Shown here: positions 60,101-64,000 of the stretch, piece by piece
Numbering within the stretch: the stretch's first letter is position 1
Layout of the letters: each line of letters starts with the position of its first letter
Assembly (NCBI GenBank): GCA_016802295.1
Contig: JAESIW010000118.1
Location: forward strand, 1,267,928-1,331,927
Direction of reading: 5' to 3'
Length of the DNA stretch: 64,000 bases
DNA from: Brachionus rotundiformis
Taxonomy: Eukaryota; Rotifera; Eurotatoria; Ploima; Brachionidae
Program-made: the position numbers and the translations under genes
The notes under the pieces: generated by a model
The model's input: the letters and a program-made list of their open reading frames with translations, nothing else
What the model was told of the DNA's origin: nothing
Database searches by the model: none

Positions 60101-63100
60101 AAATGTTTTCTGGTAAAGTTTATTCTTAATTAAAAGGATATAAATTTGAAACAAAATATACTCAAGTCTCTTGATATAATTACAAAATGTATGCATCAAG
60201 ATCATTTACAGAAGGATTTTAATTTTTCATACAAAAATCCAATTTTAAATCAGATGATAGTAATTATTAAAATTGATCAATTATTATTAATGAAAATTTT
60301 TAAAAACTAGTCTTACATTAACACTGAAACATCTAAAATTTTAACAAATGATATTAAAGCAATGAGTTTTAAAATTTGTTCGAATTTAGCGTAAATTTAA
60401 AAATTATCTTTTTTTATTAATTATTAATCTAAAAATTTAATTGTTGCTTTTAGCAAGCTTAATCCTAAACCGACCGAGGCCGATGTTTACCAATTAATTA
60501 AGTCATCTACGGATGGTTTTTTTTCATTACAAGTTCCTGCTGAGGACAAAGAGTCAGAATCGAGCAAAATTTTACACGGCAATGAATTTTATGAACAAAC
60601 ATCCAAATCATTGGAAGAACTACTAAATACACTTTTGGACAGAGATTTGACCAATTCAACATTGGCAATTATATTCAAGCATTTGGAGCCTTGGATCATT
60701 TCGGTAAACGATCATGAACGCCTCAGATCTATTCGCTCATTATCAAGTGTCCTCAAGCACTTTAATTCCAATTTTAAATTAGATGAAACAAATCCAGAAA
60801 ATGTGGACAATTTTTCTTGTTTTGGCAATATCTTGGGCAGAGTGGTAACTCGTGTGACTGATCCAGTTATAAAAATTCGATCATTGGCCATAGATTGCAT
60901 TGATAGTCTTTTAAAAGCTTTACAGATATACACCAAAGAAAGCTCGGATGATTCTGAATCTTTGGACAGTTTGAAGCAAAATTTGGTCAAGAACTCACCA
61001 AATGTTTTGCTCACATCGGTTAATGATTTATCCAAAATTTTATGCAAAAAAATTCCTCCTGGTGATCAACTTGTCCTGTTTATTGAAAATCTTATTGATG
61101 GTCTGCTCGATATTCAATCGAATTGCTCCAGCTCAAGCTGCATTTGTTTGAATTATTGCATTAAGCTTCGTGGTCCTGAACTGCAGGACTATGTGGACAA
61201 TTTTCTTAGACATTTATACACTAAACTTGGTTCAATTCAAAATTCCCAGGCCAAGCTTGGTACTTTAAGGACTATACGAGTTGTTTTTCAACAGCATTTA
61301 ATTAGTTCCCTGAATGTCTTGCTCAGTTTACCAATACCATGTAGCAAGTAATTTATAGATTGGTTATTAAAAAAAATTCAAAAAAAATATGTAAATTAGT
61401 TAAATAAAAAGATTAAAATTATTTTAATTAAGCTCTAATTTGTATTTGCCAAATAAAAGTTTCTTGATACACGAAGAAACAATAGAGTCAAGGCGGCTAG
61501 CTTGGATAGAACATGTTGACCATAGTACCATGTTAATTAATTTAAAATTTTACATACTAACACAATTTCTAACCACTTAACTATTTAAAAATGCTTCTTA
61601 TTAACAATTAAAATTAAATAATTTTTTTCTTGACTAAAAATATTCTTTATTCTTTTAGGGAAATGACTGAGATATGTCAAAGTTTATGCGAAGATAGCCA
61701 GTTGATAAATGATATAATTGATCATTTGCTGCAAATATGGACCAGATGTGTACCATATGAGGAGAAAAATGGATCAAAATATGTTTCAATCACACCTCTA
61801 ATAGGAACTTGTATATTAAATGAGATATTTTCAAATAATAATACCGAATCGACCGAGAAGGTTTTTACAGATAATTTTGAAAAAATATTCAGTGCCCTGT
61901 TGATTCGAGTGTCCAACTCTTTGTCAAATATAATGCCTCAACCAAAACCAAAAGATGATCATTCAGAAAATAAGAATGCTAAAAGTTTGCCTAAATCAAA
62001 TTTACAGAGCGACTTTAAAAAAATTGATGCACTTAAGTAATAATTATAATAATTAAAGATAAAATTTTAATTATAATTTTAAAAAATCATAAAGAATTGC
62101 GATCGATTGTTTTAAAAGTTTTATAAAAAGTACTGATATTAACCTATATGAATTTTATGAGACTGAAAATGTATGGACTTTGTTTGATGATGAAAAAAAT
62201 GTTGTACAAGGATATACCATTCTGGCAAAGTATAATTATTAAAATTATTTATTTTTTTTAGAATTTTTTAAAAGGGGTTTGTGCTTAAACTGTGATAAAT
62301 TAATTCCAAAGATAGTGAATAACTTGAACATTTACTTATCTGCTCCTTACGATTGTCAAAAAATATCAACTACAGCATTTTACGCTGAAGTAAATTAAAA
62401 ACTTAATTAAAAAATACATTTACAAAAAAATTTTATAGCTAATGAACCATAAATGTTGTATAGATTTAATTGAGCAAATATTGAACAGTTTATTGACAAA
62501 GCTAATTGATCCTTGTCTTGAAGTGAGAACTTTGTGCATACGCGGTCTCGGCAACATATCTAGTCTTGGCAAAGATCAAGTCCAAAAGCATTCTACAACC
62601 ATTTTGTCCGCAATGATGGCAGGACTTGATGATAAAAATGACTTAAACGATGACATATCTTTAGAATCAATGAATGGATTGACCAAGATTATAGCATTAA
62701 TTGATGAGAACAATGTAAGGCCGATATTAATCAATATTCTTTTAAGAATTCGGCCTTGTTTTGAAAAAGAAAAGGCTGAAATTCGATCAAGTTCTTATCT
62801 TTTGTTTGGTGAGCTGGCACGATTTGGTCAAGGGCCTTCAAAGGAACCCTATTTGGAGCAGATTCATTCAAATTTTGTAAGCTTTGTTCTACACTTAAAT
62901 GAGCAAGACGAAGGTGTAAAGAAATCATGTAAATTTGTTTTGCGCCAAGTTGGACCGCTGATCAAATCAGAAAGCATTAATGAGCTTTTTCAGTCTAGTC
63001 TATTAGATAATAAGTCTTTGCATTATGGTGAATTTATAAATGATTTGTCGAAATTGATTGTAAAATTTAAAAAAATTAGCTTGGTTAAAAAATTTTAGTT

Positions 63101-63421
63101 CAATTTTAGGTAAATGAATTTCCGGAAAAAGTTAGCTTTTATATAATGAACAGTGTGTCAAATTTTAAGAGTGAATGGACGCTAATTCGATCCAATTCGG
63201 TCTTGTTCGCTGGTTATCTACTTGGTCACTTAAACAAAGAAAAACAGAGTCAGCTATCGAAAGAGCATATCACCAATGGTATAATATTTTTTAAATTTTT
63301 AACTTTAAAAATATAATAATAATCAAAAAATTAAGCTCTGATTAAATTATTAAAAGAAGATCAGTCGGCTGTGGTTAGACAAAAAGCAGCAGAAGCAATA
63401 AGTTTATTAGCAGATTTTTAA
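57167..63421 (+). CDS. MROH1: Maestro heat-like repeat protein (MROH1-like)
   Basis: Nineteen exons join in frame to 1676 residues, close to vertebrate MROH1: 57167-57197, 57250-57398, 57450-57581, 57633-57801, 57851-58242, 58300-58501, 58557-58744, 58796-58915, 58972-59616, 59678-60079, 60137-60259, 60311-60390, 60454-61347, 61659-62036, 62095-62229, 62275-62389, 62439-63059, 63110-63278, 63336-63421. It is an all-helical HEAT-repeat protein without catalytic motifs. Blocks typical of MROH1 include NPGVLPHLFVINTMAFLAEA, YGVVPSLTKVFNSILPMLG, IPGLLALYKKHPDHF, NRVGSLTILRHIINS and TTILSAMMAGLDDKND. MROH1 proteins are scaffolds, linked to lysosome dynamics in other animals; the role here is inferred by homology. 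The ATG at 57167 is chosen because its 10 codons splice in phase to the first conserved block. Confidence 0.9.
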
Positions 63422-64000
63422 TTTTTAGTCATATTTATATTTTTTAAATTTTTAATAAAATAAAAATATATAAACATTATATTTCTTGTTATAAGTGATA
63501 AAGTTCTATATCTTTTAGGCTTGTATAAAGCTGCTATGATAATGCTATTTTTAGCAGCATTTTCCTTAATTTTAGAATACAATTTCGGTTTTATCTTTTT
63601 ATTTTGCAATTTGGAATTTAATTTGCATTGGTAACATGACCATTCAGTTAAATCCACACACAAAAAAAGTGACATTTAAAAAAGAAAGTTGATTTCAAAA
63701 TTCAATTAAATTGAACTTGTCTTGTAATAGAGAATAGGAGATGTTCCACCCATCGAAGGCCTGGAAAAAACAAATCAAATGGATGAATTTATTTTCCAAA
63801 GTAACAGAAAATATAGAGAAGACTTTTAAAAGGAAATTTTAATTCAAAATGAAAAAGAAATACAAATAAAAGCTTTACAATAAATTAAGGAAATCGAATC
63901 GAAGGACTGTTGGTTTCTGAAATGATTCTAAGGAAAAAGTCGGAAGTTGAAGAAAAAAAATTAAAAAAAAAAGAGATAAGAAAGATAAATAGTTTTATAT
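63422..64000. other. Intergenic, right edge
   Basis: AATAAA at 63454-63459 suits the MROH1-like transcript. At about 63746-63829 (+) a short frame (VPPIEGLEKTNQMDEFIFQS and a few more residues) looks coding-like and ends in TAA, possibly the tail of a decayed gene. Nothing else recognised. Confidence 0.35.

Noticed and set aside
63418..63675. 85-residue minus-strand frame
   Set aside because: Overlaps the polyadenylation region of the MROH1-like gene; Lys/Ile-rich and without recognised similarity.
1..64000. CRISPR arrays, bacterial operons, tRNA or rRNA genes
   Set aside because: No spacer-repeat pattern, no Shine-Dalgarno-style organisation and no cloverleaf or rRNA segment recognised; the introns show this is eukaryotic DNA.

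Overview
The window is nuclear DNA of a small-genome invertebrate animal. It is strongly AT-rich, and its genes are split by many very short GT-AG introns (commonly 45-60 nt, with a few of 0.5-1.4 kb). The gene families are metazoan: IQGAP, ADAMTS, astacin, PDE9, OTUD5, MROH1 and selenoprotein S. TAA, TAG and TGA all end genes normally, so the code is standard. Degraded non-LTR retrotransposon pieces are present. A rotifer or another small lophotrochozoan fits best; that placement is inference. I rebuilt exon chains by eye from splice sites, reading frame and family similarity. In every complete multi-exon model the summed coding length is a multiple of three with no internal stop, except one deliberate TGA.

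Layout. 1-211 (+): last exon of a gustatory-receptor-like membrane protein. 1239-2132 (+): divergent phosphatidylinositol synthase-like protein. 3930-9760 (+): a 12-exon secreted astacin metalloprotease (1713 aa) with EGF, CUB, about 14 more EGF modules and a hemopexin-like C-terminus. 10459-17794 (-): three related secreted EGF/ShKT cysteine-rich proteins, two carrying internal minisatellites. 18141-21259 (-): a tight same-strand run of selenoprotein S, SMIM12-like, enolase-phosphatase E1 and an unknown small protein. 22183-24320 (+): membrane-anchored GH31 glycosidase of the MYORG type. 25565-26227 (+): Ras-association-like protein. 26983-28188 (-): a second gustatory-receptor-like gene, paralogous to the one at the left edge. 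28604-30775 (-): PDE9-type cGMP phosphodiesterase (10 exons). 30776-36074: a 5.3 kb stretch with no recognisable gene. 36075-45061 (+): IQGAP (18 exons, 1756 aa). 45703-47280 (-): two non-LTR retrotransposon fragments. 48104-50596 (-): OTUD5 deubiquitinase. 51611-56638 (-): ADAMTS protease (19 exons, 1263 aa). 57167-63421 (+): MROH1-like HEAT-repeat protein (19 exons, 1676 aa).

Most genes are unrelated housekeeping or signalling genes that sit together by chance. Two groupings may matter. The EGF/ShKT cluster is a local tandem expansion that is still changing: exons have been duplicated, and 36-bp and 120-bp coding arrays are expanding. The SELENOS-SMIM12-ENOPH1-unknown run has intergenic gaps of only about 93-440 nt. 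The most notable single observations are the in-frame selenocysteine TGA with a candidate SECIS, the astacin-hemopexin fusion architecture, and the substituted first aspartate in the phosphatidyltransferase signature. One 32-N gap (13491-13522) lies in a repeat array and breaks one gene model.
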